Shown here: in pieces, positions 8,866 to 17,935 of the stretch
Numbering within the stretch: position 1 is the first letter of the stretch
How the letters are laid out: each line of letters opens with the position of its first letter
Assembly (NCBI RefSeq): GCF_000027005.1
Contig: NC_012965.1
Location: 1,537,001-1,601,000 of the forward strand
Direction: 5' to 3'
DNA: 64,000 bases
Origin: Komagataella phaffii GS115
Lineage: Eukaryota > Ascomycota > Pichiomycetes > Pichiales > Pichiaceae
The notes under the pieces: model-generated
Told to the model about the DNA's origin: nothing
The model's database searches: none
The model's input: the letters and a program-made list of their open reading frames with translations, nothing else
Made by a program: the position numbers and the translations under genes

Positions 8866-11223
8866 CTATTTGTTATTCAACCCGAAAAGCTTCTTGAGCT
8901 TTCCGAACTTCTTCTTCTTTTGGGTGGGCTTAGACTCCACTTGTTCGCTGAAATATCTGGTTTCAGTGGCAGGGGGAGCTTCAGTATGAGTAGTGGGTGA
9001 TTGGTGACTGGAAGATCGGAAGGGGGAAAATGAATGGTGCTTTTTCTTAGTCCGTTCTGGTGAATCTTCAAAATTAGATTGAAGTTTTGGAGGGTTTAAG
9101 TTTGAAAATGACGTATTCTCGTTTTCGGAATCAGAGTCGTTGAATCTTGAGCTGTATTCTGGTGGTTTAGATATTTGTGGTTGAACATTCTGAGCAGGGG
9201 CAGCAGTTGTTTGCACCTTACTAGGGTCAGAAGGAACCTGGTCTCTCAAAGTTAACCGACCAGGCTTTCTCACGGTTCCTTCTTTATTTTTATTAAAACT
9301 TGAAGATCGCTGTAGCTCCGTACCGTTATCTAGGGTAGAGAATCGTTTCTTAGAATTTGCAATTTTATAAAGGTCACGGGCCCGCTGTTTAGCATCTGGA
9401 GAAGTGTAGCTATCTTTAATATTGCCGCTGCCGAAACCATTGAGACTTCTAGCTGGAGGTTCAGATAAACGATGATTACTAGCACCTGTGCCTTGTGGTC
9501 TCAAAGAAGTCATGTGGTGTTGAGACGATATCTGCTTCCTTGCGCTTGGACTTCTAGACAGTGATTGAGAATTGGCATTGGCATTGGCAGCATTCATTCT
9601 CGTGTTTTCAGCAGTGGTAAGCGATAGATATGCTTTCGCAGCAGCAGAGGAATCAAGAGCGGAGTTTTTCTTGTTCTCAACGTGCTTACCATTAGAATAC
9701 TGGGATTGTCTCTGAATTGAGGAATGCTTTTTCAAAGCGGATTTCGGTCTGGGATTTTCGACGACTGGTCTCTTTTCACTTCTCGGAGGAACATAAGAGA
9801 TGTCATTTGCTTCTGGTTTGTCAGAGGAATTTACTGTTTGCTCCTCAAGGGAGGAAAAATCATTTGCTCTATTAGGATGAATAGGCGAAGATGAAAGCTC
9901 TGGTCGGTTCAAGCGAATTTGTTTGGCCATGCTGAGCTTTTGACTGGAACCAGTATTCTCTGATGAGACTTCAGTGTCCTTGGTGGAAGGAATATCTTCT
10001 TGATAATCGGAGCTAGGAGATCCCTCCTTCTCGGGAAAAGCAGCAGAGTTATTTTCTGGAATAGATTCCTTATCTGAAACTTCAGCACGAACACTAATAC
10101 TTGGAATATCCTCTTCTTTGAGAACCATATCAGCTACAGTTGGAATGGCATCAGCATCTATTGTGAAAGGAGCTCCTAAACCTTCACTCGGAGGTAAGTA
10201 GGAACCGTCTGGAACTTCTTGAGCTTTCTGAATATTATCTGCCAACTCTTCAGCGACCTCCTTAGGAACTGATGCGGTCACTTCCGTTACTTCTATTTCT
10301 TCGGTAACCGTAACTGGCTGCTCAAGGGGTTCTGAATTCAGTTTCTCTAGGGCTGCTTCAGCGTTAGCTAACTTCAGCAGCCTTTCCTCGGCCTCTTTAT
10401 GCTCTTTCTTCATTTGCAGTTCACTTTCATGTAGTTCCTTCAGCCTTGCTTGCTGTTTTTTGAGTTTGAGCTCATCGCTCTCTTTGAGTTTTCTGCGATA
10501 CTCTGATTCCAGCAGTTTCTTTTCTTGGAGAATCTTATTGCGTTCATCATCAATTTCCGATAATTCGGAATTTAGACTCTGAATTAGCTGTTTGTAGTCT
10601 ACATCACCATCGTCTTCCAAGATAGTGTCTTCGGCGACATTTGGGGAATAGTGATAGTTGTAATTCATATTGGAACTTGGCTGAGTCACTTGAGAGTTCA
10701 GAGTCGATGAACTTATCCGATGACGAAGGCTGCTGCTGCGATTTACAGCCTTGTAGTTTGTGTGGTCAAAAGATTGAAAGCTATGATTCGCAAAACCTCC
10801 GGGGGGCTGATAGCTATTTCTGTTTTGTAAACTACTGCTTCGAGATCCGTTTCGGGAGTATGGTCTGGAAGTTTTTTGGGGTTGTCTTTTTGGAACATCG
10901 GTTACCACCACGTCCATGGCAACCAAACCATTGGCAGAAGGGACGTATTTTTTCACTGTACGAGTTGCCAAAGTGCCAGTGCTCAACGAGTTATGTCTCA
11001 GAGATGCTGACCTTTGGATTGAGGCCGTTCTGTGTTGAGGTTGCAACGAGTTTGATCTCTGTAGACTGTTTGTTCTGCTGTTCCCACCCAGTCCGATAAC
11101 ACTGGCTGCCGCAAGGGCATTCTCTGAAGGTTTATTAGCCGTTGCAAAGTTGGCATTAGAAGCATTAACGCCTGTGTAGGCGCTGAAATCATGGGTTGAT
11201 CTGCTTCTCCTTCTGTTAAACAT
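8866..11223 (-). CDS. Low-complexity protein with central coiled coil, possibly SEG1-type eisosome protein
   Basis: The 785-residue protein starts at an ATG (11221-11223). It opens with a basic MFNRRRSRS segment followed by Ser/Asn/Ala-rich sequence with many R-x-x-S sites. A strongly charged coiled coil lies at about residues 212-305. The second half is disordered and Ser/Pro-rich with many likely phosphosites. The last residues are a basic patch (KKKKFGKLKKLFG) that could bind membrane. This layout (basic N-terminus with an Ala-rich stretch, one coiled coil, disordered tail) resembles fungal Seg1/Seg2 eisosome stabilisers at the plasma membrane, but I see no motif that settles it. The 338-bp region upstream is shared with APE1, transcribed the other way. 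Confidence 0.85.
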   Translation of the reverse strand: MFNRRRSRSTHDFSAYTGVNASNANFATANKPSENALAAASVIGLGGNSRTNSLQRSNSLQPQHRTASIQRSASLRHNSLSTGTLATRTVKKYVPSANGLVAMDVVVTDVPKRQPQKTSRPYSRNGSRSSSLQNRNSYQPPGGFANHSFQSFDHTNYKAVNRSSSLRHRISSSTLNSQVTQPSSNMNYNYHYSPNVAEDTILEDDGDVDYKQLIQSLNSELSEIDDERNKILQEKKLLESEYRRKLKESDELKLKKQQARLKELHESELQMKKEHKEAEERLLKLANAEAALEKLNSEPLEQPVTVTEEIEVTEVTASVPKEVAEELADNIQKAQEVPDGSYLPPSEGLGAPFTIDADAIPTVADMVLKEEDIPSISVRAEVSDKESIPENNSAAFPEKEGSPSSDYQEDIPSTKDTEVSSENTGSSQKLSMAKQIRLNRPELSSSPIHPNRANDFSSLEEQTVNSSDKPEANDISYVPPRSEKRPVVENPRPKSALKKHSSIQRQSQYSNGKHVENKKNSALDSSAAAKAYLSLTTAENTRMNAANANANSQSLSRSPSARKQISSQHHMTSLRPQGTGASNHRLSEPPARSLNGFGSGNIKDSYTSPDAKQRARDLYKIANSKKRFSTLDNGTELQRSSSFNKNKEGTVRKPGRLTLRDQVPSDPSKVQTTAAPAQNVQPQISKPPEYSSRFNDSDSENENTSFSNLNPPKLQSNFEDSPERTKKKHHSFSPFRSSSHQSPTTHTEAPPATETRYFSEQVESKPTQKKKKFGKLKKLFGLNNK

Positions 11224-11561
11224 AATTTAAGGTTATAGGGAGAAAAATGGAATAATTGAGACAATGTTTACGTAGTTGCAGCGAGCGAATGAGCAAATGT
11301 CACATCGCTGGAAGTTTCACTTGCTGGTTTCCCAATCGTGCCATATGTGTCACGTTTAATGTACAGATTTCGAGGGTAAGTTACCTTTCTGGGTTTCAGG
11401 CGCCAGTGGGAACGATGGGAAGGTTCCACACCGTAAATGCGCAATCATCTAGGGGGAGGCTCCGCTAACGCCTTCCCCAGCCATTTTTCCATATAAATAC
11501 CCCATATATCTCATCAGGGCCTAATACACAGTTTCTTCCTTGGTTCTTGAAAAGATAAAAT
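11224..11561. promoter_or_regulatory. Divergent promoter region between the SEG1-like gene and APE1
   Basis: This 338-bp gene-free stretch lies between two divergent ATGs. A TATA element (TATAAATA, 11492-11499) lies about 65 bp upstream of the APE1 start and is followed by a pyrimidine-rich leader. I see no convincing TATA for the minus-strand gene and no other strong element. Confidence 0.6.
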
Positions 11562-13220
11562 ATGACAGATACCAAGGAGTTAGCCACGTTGCTGGAGAAC
11601 TTGTTGAAATTGCAAAAATCAGGAAGTCTTGGTGAAATTGTGGGTCAAGCACAGCGCATTTATCATGACATTTCTGACCTCTCAGTCCTATCTGGATTAT
11701 CAACCCCAGAAGTGCTCTCTCCTCACACATCTCCAGATGTCCCCGAGAGAGTTCCATCTGAAGTCAACTTAGACAATTCCAATCTGGCAACTGATGTCAA
11801 CGAAAAGGAGAAGTATTTTGACGATTTTGCAAATGACTACATCGAGTTTACCTACAAGAACCCCACCACCTACCATTTGGTGCAATCTGTGGCGGAATTG
11901 TTGAAGAAAAGCGGATTCGAATATCTTCCTGAAGCAGCTGACTGGTCCAAATTATTCGACCCTGAAAAGACGGGAGCGTATTTCACAATCCGGAATGGAA
12001 CCTCTTTAGCTGCCTTCACAATTGGTAGTTTCTGGTCCCCAGCCAAGGGAGTAGGAGCTATCGGAAGTCACATCGATGCTCTCACAACTAAGCTGAAGCC
12101 AGTCTCCAATAAGAGTAAGGTTGATGGCTACGAGTTGTTGGGAGTTTCCCCCTATGCTGGTGCTTTGTCTGACGTCTGGTGGGATAGAGATTTGGGTATT
12201 GGTGGAAGAGTAATTTACAAAAATGAATCTTCCGGCAAGCTTTCCACCACTTTGGTTAACAGTACACCTCATCCTGTTGCTCATATTCCAACTTTGGCCC
12301 CTCATTTTGGTACTCCCTCCAACGGTCCATTCAACAAGGAAACCCAAGCAGTTCCCGTTGTAGGATTTTCTGACGGAAACGACGAGGAGAAACCCACTGA
12401 GGATGAACAAAAGTCTCCTTTGATTGGTAAGCATTCTTTAAAACTACTCCGCTACATATCTAAGCTAGCAGGAGTGCCAGTGTCCTCCTTGATTGATTTC
12501 GATTTGGACATATTCGATGTCCAAAAAGGTACTAGGGGCGGTCTTTCCAATGAGTTCATTTACGCCCCAAGAGTGGATGATCGTATTTGTTCTTACTCTG
12601 CTCTACAAGCGCTTATCAGACGTCACAAGGATCCCGAATCCTTTGTCACAGACGACTCTTTCAATCTTGTTGCCCTTTATGACAACGAGGAGATCGGATC
12701 TCTCTCCAGACAGGGAGCCAAGGGTGGTCTACTTGAGTCGACCATTTCCAGAGCAATCGCTGCATTGAAAATTTCAGAGCCAGGGACTCTGCAAAGACTA
12801 TATGCAAATTCAGTGATTCTTTCTGCAGATGTCACACATTTGTTAAATCCCAATTTCACCGAAGTGTACTTGGAGCACCACAAGCCACTGCCAAACACAG
12901 GGATTGCACTTGCGCTGGATTCGAATGGCCATATGGCCACAGATTTGTTAGGCAAGGTCGTTGTTGAGCAGCTGGCTAAACTCAATGATGATAAAGTGCA
13001 GTACTTCCAGATTCGGAACGATTCAAGGTCTGGAGGGACCATTGGACCCAGTATTTCCAGTAGTACTGGCGCTAGAACCATTGATCTTGGAATTCCCCAA
13101 TTGTCCATGCACAGTATTCGTGCTACCGTGGGATACAAAGATGTTGGCCTCGCTGTCAAGTTTTTCCAAGGGTTCTTTAAAAATTGGAGAAAAGTTGTCG
13201 ACGGCATTGAAGAGTTTTAA
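11562..13220 (+). CDS. APE1: Vacuolar aminopeptidase I precursor (M18 family)
   Basis: The 552-residue protein matches M18 metallopeptidases along its whole length and is closest to yeast Ape1 (514 aa). The metal and catalytic motifs are present in order: GSHIDALT (His), RVDDR (Asp), DNEEIG (Glu-Glu), SADVTHL (Asp) and LSMHSIRA (His). Ape1 is a leucyl aminopeptidase that reaches the vacuole as a dodecamer packed in Cvt vesicles or autophagosomes; its N-terminal propeptide helix drives packing and receptor binding. Here the segment before the conserved YKNPTTYH block is 97 residues, against 60 in S. cerevisiae. It has an amphipathic helix at about 5-20 and a second helical stretch at about 23-40. 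A propeptide distinguishes it from the cytosolic aspartyl aminopeptidase branch. Its stop codon overlaps the stop of the convergent downstream gene. Confidence 0.93.
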   Translation: MTDTKELATLLENLLKLQKSGSLGEIVGQAQRIYHDISDLSVLSGLSTPEVLSPHTSPDVPERVPSEVNLDNSNLATDVNEKEKYFDDFANDYIEFTYKNPTTYHLVQSVAELLKKSGFEYLPEAADWSKLFDPEKTGAYFTIRNGTSLAAFTIGSFWSPAKGVGAIGSHIDALTTKLKPVSNKSKVDGYELLGVSPYAGALSDVWWDRDLGIGGRVIYKNESSGKLSTTLVNSTPHPVAHIPTLAPHFGTPSNGPFNKETQAVPVVGFSDGNDEEKPTEDEQKSPLIGKHSLKLLRYISKLAGVPVSSLIDFDLDIFDVQKGTRGGLSNEFIYAPRVDDRICSYSALQALIRRHKDPESFVTDDSFNLVALYDNEEIGSLSRQGAKGGLLESTISRAIAALKISEPGTLQRLYANSVILSADVTHLLNPNFTEVYLEHHKPLPNTGIALALDSNGHMATDLLGKVVVEQLAKLNDDKVQYFQIRNDSRSGGTIGPSISSSTGARTIDLGIPQLSMHSIRATVGYKDVGLAVKFFQGFFKNWRKVVDGIEEF

Positions 13221-14320
13221 ACATGCTCTGTCGACGTTGATTTGGTTTTATAATCCACATATCTTTCATAAAAATGGAAAATTTCAAAACATACTTCAAT
13301 CATGATCAAGTAGATAATAATCCATTCCAATCTAACACTCTTCTCCTCGTTCAATGTGGCCAGTAATGATTTAGATTCCTCGGTTGCATAGTCTAGCTTT
13401 CTATTCAAAATGCTGATTCTGGGATTGACATCCAATGTTTTAGAGATATCTTTATAAATCTTCTCAAGATGAGGCTCTGACCAGTAGAGATCAGGGGTTT
13501 CAATCAGCTCCGAGTACAGGTTCAACTTTCCTCGGAGCAGTAACAAACGACCAGTTGATTTCAACACCTCCTTAGCATCTACGCCCAGTTTGATTCCAGT
13601 TGAAAGGTTCTCTGTGGTTTTTTTCGTCATCTGGATGTGTCGTTCCAAAGACGATTCGATGACCGCTGTTCTGGTGGATCTGGCCAGTCCATAGGCAAAT
13701 GCAATCTTGTCAAGCAGTCTATCATTATAGTGAGATCCCGAAATCACCATGACATCACCAGCCATGTAAGAGCCCGAATTTCTATCTGAAGTTTGAGGTT
13801 CTATTTCGATGTAATCCATGTCTTCGCTCTCTGGCTCATATTTTGTCACAATGGACGATTCAGCCAGGGGAAGAATACTAGACTCCACCTGTTTCTCGGT
13901 AAGACCCCATGCAACTACCGTACCTGTGTGGAGGAACAAGATATCATGGAATTGACTATCATTTGTTCCTGTAGCTTCCGGATTCCTCTCATACTTGACG
14001 TGGATCATCTCATCGGGCACGATCAATGAGCACTGAAATTTCCGGCTATTCAGGTTCCGAAATAACTCTTTAAGGTCAAAAGCTTCGGAAACTGTGATTG
14101 TGGAGCAAGGAAGAATCTTGTGACCCATTAATTTGTCGTCCAATGCCTTTGTATGGTTGGCATCCAAAAGGGTGTTCAAGCTCAGCCTATTCAAGTTCAT
14201 ATTGTGTTTAACTGGGGTTATGCGGGCCTTGACACTATCCGCAAATAATCTGGAGAAACCTGTACTACGACATCTGAATGGATTCTGCGGCTTTATTATA
14301 GATACCCTCCGCATGAACAT
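13217..14320 (-). CDS. MRX10: Mitochondrial DUF155/RMND1-family protein (Mrx10-like)
   Basis: The product has 367 residues from the ATG at 14318-14320; the frame is open further upstream only from a GTG. The N-terminus (MFMRRVSIIKPQNPFR) is basic and acid-poor like a mitochondrial presequence. The middle contains the DUF155 pattern (FLHTGTVVAWGLTE, then YMAGDVMVI and a helical ALAxG-like stretch AYGLARST). A single hydrophobic segment near the C-terminus (WIIIYLIMIEVCF) is typical of this family. Yeast has Rmd1, Rmd8 and the mitochondrial Mrx10; the presequence favours Mrx10, which is linked to mitochondrial translation like human RMND1. The gene is convergent with APE1 and the two stop codons overlap. 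Confidence 0.78.
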   Translation of the reverse strand: MFMRRVSIIKPQNPFRCRSTGFSRLFADSVKARITPVKHNMNLNRLSLNTLLDANHTKALDDKLMGHKILPCSTITVSEAFDLKELFRNLNSRKFQCSLIVPDEMIHVKYERNPEATGTNDSQFHDILFLHTGTVVAWGLTEKQVESSILPLAESSIVTKYEPESEDMDYIEIEPQTSDRNSGSYMAGDVMVISGSHYNDRLLDKIAFAYGLARSTRTAVIESSLERHIQMTKKTTENLSTGIKLGVDAKEVLKSTGRLLLLRGKLNLYSELIETPDLYWSEPHLEKIYKDISKTLDVNPRISILNRKLDYATEESKSLLATLNEEKSVRLEWIIIYLIMIEVCFEIFHFYERYVDYKTKSTSTEHV

Positions 14321-14720
14321 GATTCTGCCAGAATAATTCGAATGATACAGATGAGTATGGTAGTTCACTTGGTATGTATGGTCTAGTATGTATTATGTGA
14401 CGGGACACTACTTTTATAGATCAAGTTTGACTTAGGGGCTTTGAACCGATCAAATTATAATTAAAATAGATATTTATTGTAGTTGAAAGCGATTGGACTT
14501 TGCAAAAGCTTCTACTTCGAAAATTGTGCAGGAACTGGGTAGTCATCGTAGTACTTTCAATCTTAGTTGATAGATTGAGTGGACGAGAATTGAATACAGT
14601 ATTCCTTTCCTCGTTCCCCTAGTTCATCTTCAGTAAGCATAGAACTAATATCGTGACTGCAGGCCAGGCATGGATACAGACTTCATAACCAAATCAGCAA
14701 TGGATCTTGTTATTAGGTAT
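14321..14720. other. Gene-free stretch upstream of the MRX10-like gene
   Basis: These 400 bp lie between the ATG of the MRX10-like gene and the stop of the next minus-strand gene, so they should hold its promoter and the other gene's 3' end. AT-rich runs occur at 14450-14480. Only very short ORFs are present; I see no RNA gene. Confidence 0.6.
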
Positions 14721-17549
14721 TTAGAATGGAATCCCTCCAATATGACTTAAATTGAACTTTTCACCAACCATTGAAAACAACCTGGCCCGATCAATTGCAA
14801 CGAATATTTTACAGGATACAATGTCATAATAAATGCAAGTGATCGGGCTTGCGAAATTCTGCTGGTTGATCAATGTAAGTTCAAAATCTTGTTTTATCTC
14901 AACAATGTATACTTTTCCACCTGTCAAGCTGGCAAAACAATACACATCTTTTCTCAAGAGTATAACTCTATCGATCTTATCAATTTGTCCTATCTGTTCT
15001 TCCCAATTCAGATCGCCATCTGCGTAGAAGCCTGAATTAGTGAGTTGAAGAAGAGATTTATCACCCAAGATTATTGTCTGTCGAAGATCCGGGTCAGAAG
15101 AAAGTAAACGACCAGCTTCCAAGGCCCAAGAACCGTCATGCCTAAATTCCACAATTTTTGAACCAGTTCCTGAGCATATTATTTGATTGTCAAAAACCGA
15201 AATGTCTTTGACATATTTGATAGAGTCCAAGGTAATGTTTTCGTTGGCCAAGTAGAACCCCTCAGAGTTCTTTCTAAGAGTATACAATACCAGTAATACA
15301 TCCTCGCCAGGTCTGCTATAGGCAACTATAAATGATTCATGCAGATTATTGACTGTGTGAGAAAACTTGGACAAGTTTGAAAGCTCATCTAGAACTGTGA
15401 CATTGCTAAAGGTGAAAGGGTAGGACTCTTGGTAGATAATATCCAATTCCTGATTTAGTAGCATCAAAGTGGCTTCCATTCGAAAATCATGAACCGGTTT
15501 GAGAGATATGGCAGCAAATAAAAAACCATTCTCAGTATGCAAAAGGGGGAATGTCCAGCGAAGAAATCCGGAAAAGAACTGCTTGTTAACATTCATGATC
15601 CTGTACTTTTCAGGTGAGAGCACTGGTAGCTGAAGCAGAAAGAACCCCTGGCTATTACCATAAAGCAACGAATTTTCAAAAACCATTAAGGGCTTCTGAC
15701 ACTCAATCGGCAGGGAAAAAGACGTGAACCCTGTATATTCACAGTGCTGCAGCCCATGACTTACGGTGGGACTTCCCCAGAAATGTATAAGCTCATTACT
15801 CTTATGGTGAGTTCGAGAGAAAGATGCACCACCAATTATCCTCTGTCTCTTTATATATAGATTGGAGTCCACTTCATTAAAAATAATATCATGGAAACCT
15901 CCATCAGAGGTCAAACAGCAGAATACTTCGGGCTGTCTAAATTCTAGTTCTAGAATACCTGGTAGCTTGATACTGGAAACACTGTTTGAGAAATGCCGTG
16001 AAGAGATGTTACGGTAATATAGTTGAGCACCGTCTGTGAATAGTATATGAAGGTGTTCAGATTCTTTAAGAGCCTTGATGGAATAATAACTCCCAGCTTG
16101 GATAAAATCAATTGCATTAGACTGGAACGACAGAAATTCAAGTCTGCCGTTGGCACAATATACAATGCCGTAATTCGGTATAATATCAAACGAATCCAAG
16201 GGCGTGGAGACGTAAAAAGTTTCAACTCTGCCAGCGGAAACCTGAATACACTTGTCGTTGTACAGGATACAGTTATCCTTAACACTGAGAACATCCTTTA
16301 AGTTAATTTTATCAATGGGAACTTGAAAAAAGGTTTCTGATTTCTTCAACATCGGGATTTTGGATTCTGGGTTCCTTGAATATAAGGAAATGGTTAGATC
16401 AAAATGCCTGACAACCAGGGTATTTCTATCAGAAACCCAATAGTCAAACACGTTGTCAAAGTCTAAAACTTTGAACGACGTGTATTCTGCTCTTGGAATA
16501 TCTAATATGGAAACCAAGGAAGCAACCAGGTTACTCTGTGTGATCAAGAATGGGGATATATGAAGAGACAAGTTAGAAGGCCGAACAATTCTATGGCAAG
16601 TTACCGGCCAGTCAACAAAACCTTCTCTGGTGGTCAATTCCCTTGAACTGGAATGCATGAATGCCAAATCTTGGATAGGTACCTTTGGAGAGAGAAACTG
16701 TTCAAATGTTGGCTTTGAGTTTCCAGTGTCCACTCTTAGGACACCAAAATCCTCTGTAGAAACCAAAAGAATACGATCATCCAAAGCAATGGAAGAGGCA
16801 ACAAAAAATGGAAGGGTTAAATGATAATGCAAACGGAATTGTTTATTCTTTTTCCTATTATTGTTCTTCGTGTTGATGGAGAATATATGGTTGTTCTCAT
16901 TTACCAGATACAATTTATTCATCACTGGTGAAACGATAGCATTTTTTAAAGGCAAAGACACTGGATACTCTTCTACTAGCTTCCACAGATCTATACTGCC
17001 TATCGTTGTGAGTATGCTGTATTTTTCTTTGTAGACTAGTAAGTACTTTCTATTCTGGATTAATGTAACCACGTTTAGCAGCTTATTACTGATAGTCACT
17101 TTGGATTTGAATGCAGGGCTGGAAAGAACGGCTTTCTCATCACCAATGATCACATAGTGCTCCCTTATCAACGACCAACGATAGTTTTCGGGGAATTCAA
17201 TCTTCGAAACTCTGGTTATAGAAGATTCATCTTTTGAAACTTCATAGATTGACAACGAGTAGCCATCATCCAAAAACAAAGAGCGACCATTTTTTATAAA
17301 TTTAAGAGGAAGACTAGCAGAATTTGTAATTCTACCGAACAAATCATCGAAGGACGCTAATTTAACAGTGGTCTGTTCATCAACCACTACGTAGTTACGC
17401 CCGTGCTGAGTCAAAGGAAACAGACGCAAGTCTTTTTCGTGTTCGACCAAGGCGACACCATGATCATCCACAGGTATCAACTTCCAATCATAGCAGATGT
17501 ACCTAACGTTGTTATGAGCAATGGAAGTCAAAAGCAGACTGCCATCCAT
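14721..17549 (-). CDS. Unassigned 942-residue beta-rich protein, possibly beta-propeller (CPSF-A/DDB1/MMS1-like)
   Basis: I do not recognise this protein with certainty. The frame extends upstream to a GTG at 17570, but the first ATG is at 17547-17549 and gives 942 residues. The whole length is made of short beta-strand-like segments with hydrophobic alternation, with phrases such as DRILLVSTEDFGVLRV, NCILYNDKCIQV and DNQIICSGTGSKIVEF that recur like blades of a beta-propeller. No transmembrane segment, signal peptide or catalytic motif is visible. Length and style recall multi-propeller scaffolds of the CPSF-A/DDB1 superfamily (Rse1, Cft1, Mms1), but this is inference from texture only. It is divergent from the PRM5-like gene across a 386-bp promoter region. 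Confidence 0.85.
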   Translation of the reverse strand: MDGSLLLTSIAHNNVRYICYDWKLIPVDDHGVALVEHEKDLRLFPLTQHGRNYVVVDEQTTVKLASFDDLFGRITNSASLPLKFIKNGRSLFLDDGYSLSIYEVSKDESSITRVSKIEFPENYRWSLIREHYVIIGDEKAVLSSPAFKSKVTISNKLLNVVTLIQNRKYLLVYKEKYSILTTIGSIDLWKLVEEYPVSLPLKNAIVSPVMNKLYLVNENNHIFSINTKNNNRKKNKQFRLHYHLTLPFFVASSIALDDRILLVSTEDFGVLRVDTGNSKPTFEQFLSPKVPIQDLAFMHSSSRELTTREGFVDWPVTCHRIVRPSNLSLHISPFLITQSNLVASLVSILDIPRAEYTSFKVLDFDNVFDYWVSDRNTLVVRHFDLTISLYSRNPESKIPMLKKSETFFQVPIDKINLKDVLSVKDNCILYNDKCIQVSAGRVETFYVSTPLDSFDIIPNYGIVYCANGRLEFLSFQSNAIDFIQAGSYYSIKALKESEHLHILFTDGAQLYYRNISSRHFSNSVSSIKLPGILELEFRQPEVFCCLTSDGGFHDIIFNEVDSNLYIKRQRIIGGASFSRTHHKSNELIHFWGSPTVSHGLQHCEYTGFTSFSLPIECQKPLMVFENSLLYGNSQGFFLLQLPVLSPEKYRIMNVNKQFFSGFLRWTFPLLHTENGFLFAAISLKPVHDFRMEATLMLLNQELDIIYQESYPFTFSNVTVLDELSNLSKFSHTVNNLHESFIVAYSRPGEDVLLVLYTLRKNSEGFYLANENITLDSIKYVKDISVFDNQIICSGTGSKIVEFRHDGSWALEAGRLLSSDPDLRQTIILGDKSLLQLTNSGFYADGDLNWEEQIGQIDKIDRVILLRKDVYCFASLTGGKVYIVEIKQDFELTLINQQNFASPITCIYYDIVSCKIFVAIDRARLFSMVGEKFNLSHIGGIPF

Positions 17550-17935
17550 GGATGGTGGTGTTGGCTTCACTTACAACATAATGGTTCACTAGCGGAGGTG
17601 TTAGGGTGTTCTCTTTTCACCTACCAAAAGTGCTTTGGCATGGCCAAAGGGTGGAAACTCTGCTGTATAAGGGATTGTCCAACAATAGTCAAGCATTTTC
17701 TTCAGTGGAGGGTGGATACAATAGGCAAAAGGTTCGATATGCACTGCGGGTCCCCGATTAAGAAGTCGGGAAGTAATGTTTACATCGTCCCTCGTGGTTT
17801 TTCCGAAAAAACGCGTCTCGTATCATGTCATCCCTTCATAACTGAAGACCGTGTCATACATGAATTAACTAAGCAGTCAAATAAATACTTCACAATCCGC
17901 AAAGGCTTGAAAAGAAACAGCTCATCAACCCCGAA
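17550..17935. promoter_or_regulatory. Divergent promoter region with one MluI/MCB-type site
   Basis: The 386-bp region separates the ATGs of the propeller-like gene and the PRM5-like gene. ACGCGT, the core of the MCB/MBF element, occurs at 17812-17817, about 120 bp upstream of the PRM5-like start. One isolated site is weak evidence for cell-cycle control. Confidence 0.5.

Noticed and set aside
14633..14735. A possible mini-gene with GTAAGC, ACTAAT and CAG followed by a 26-codon ORF
   Set aside because: The implied intron would be only about 30 nt, shorter than the four convincing introns here, and the ORF looks random.
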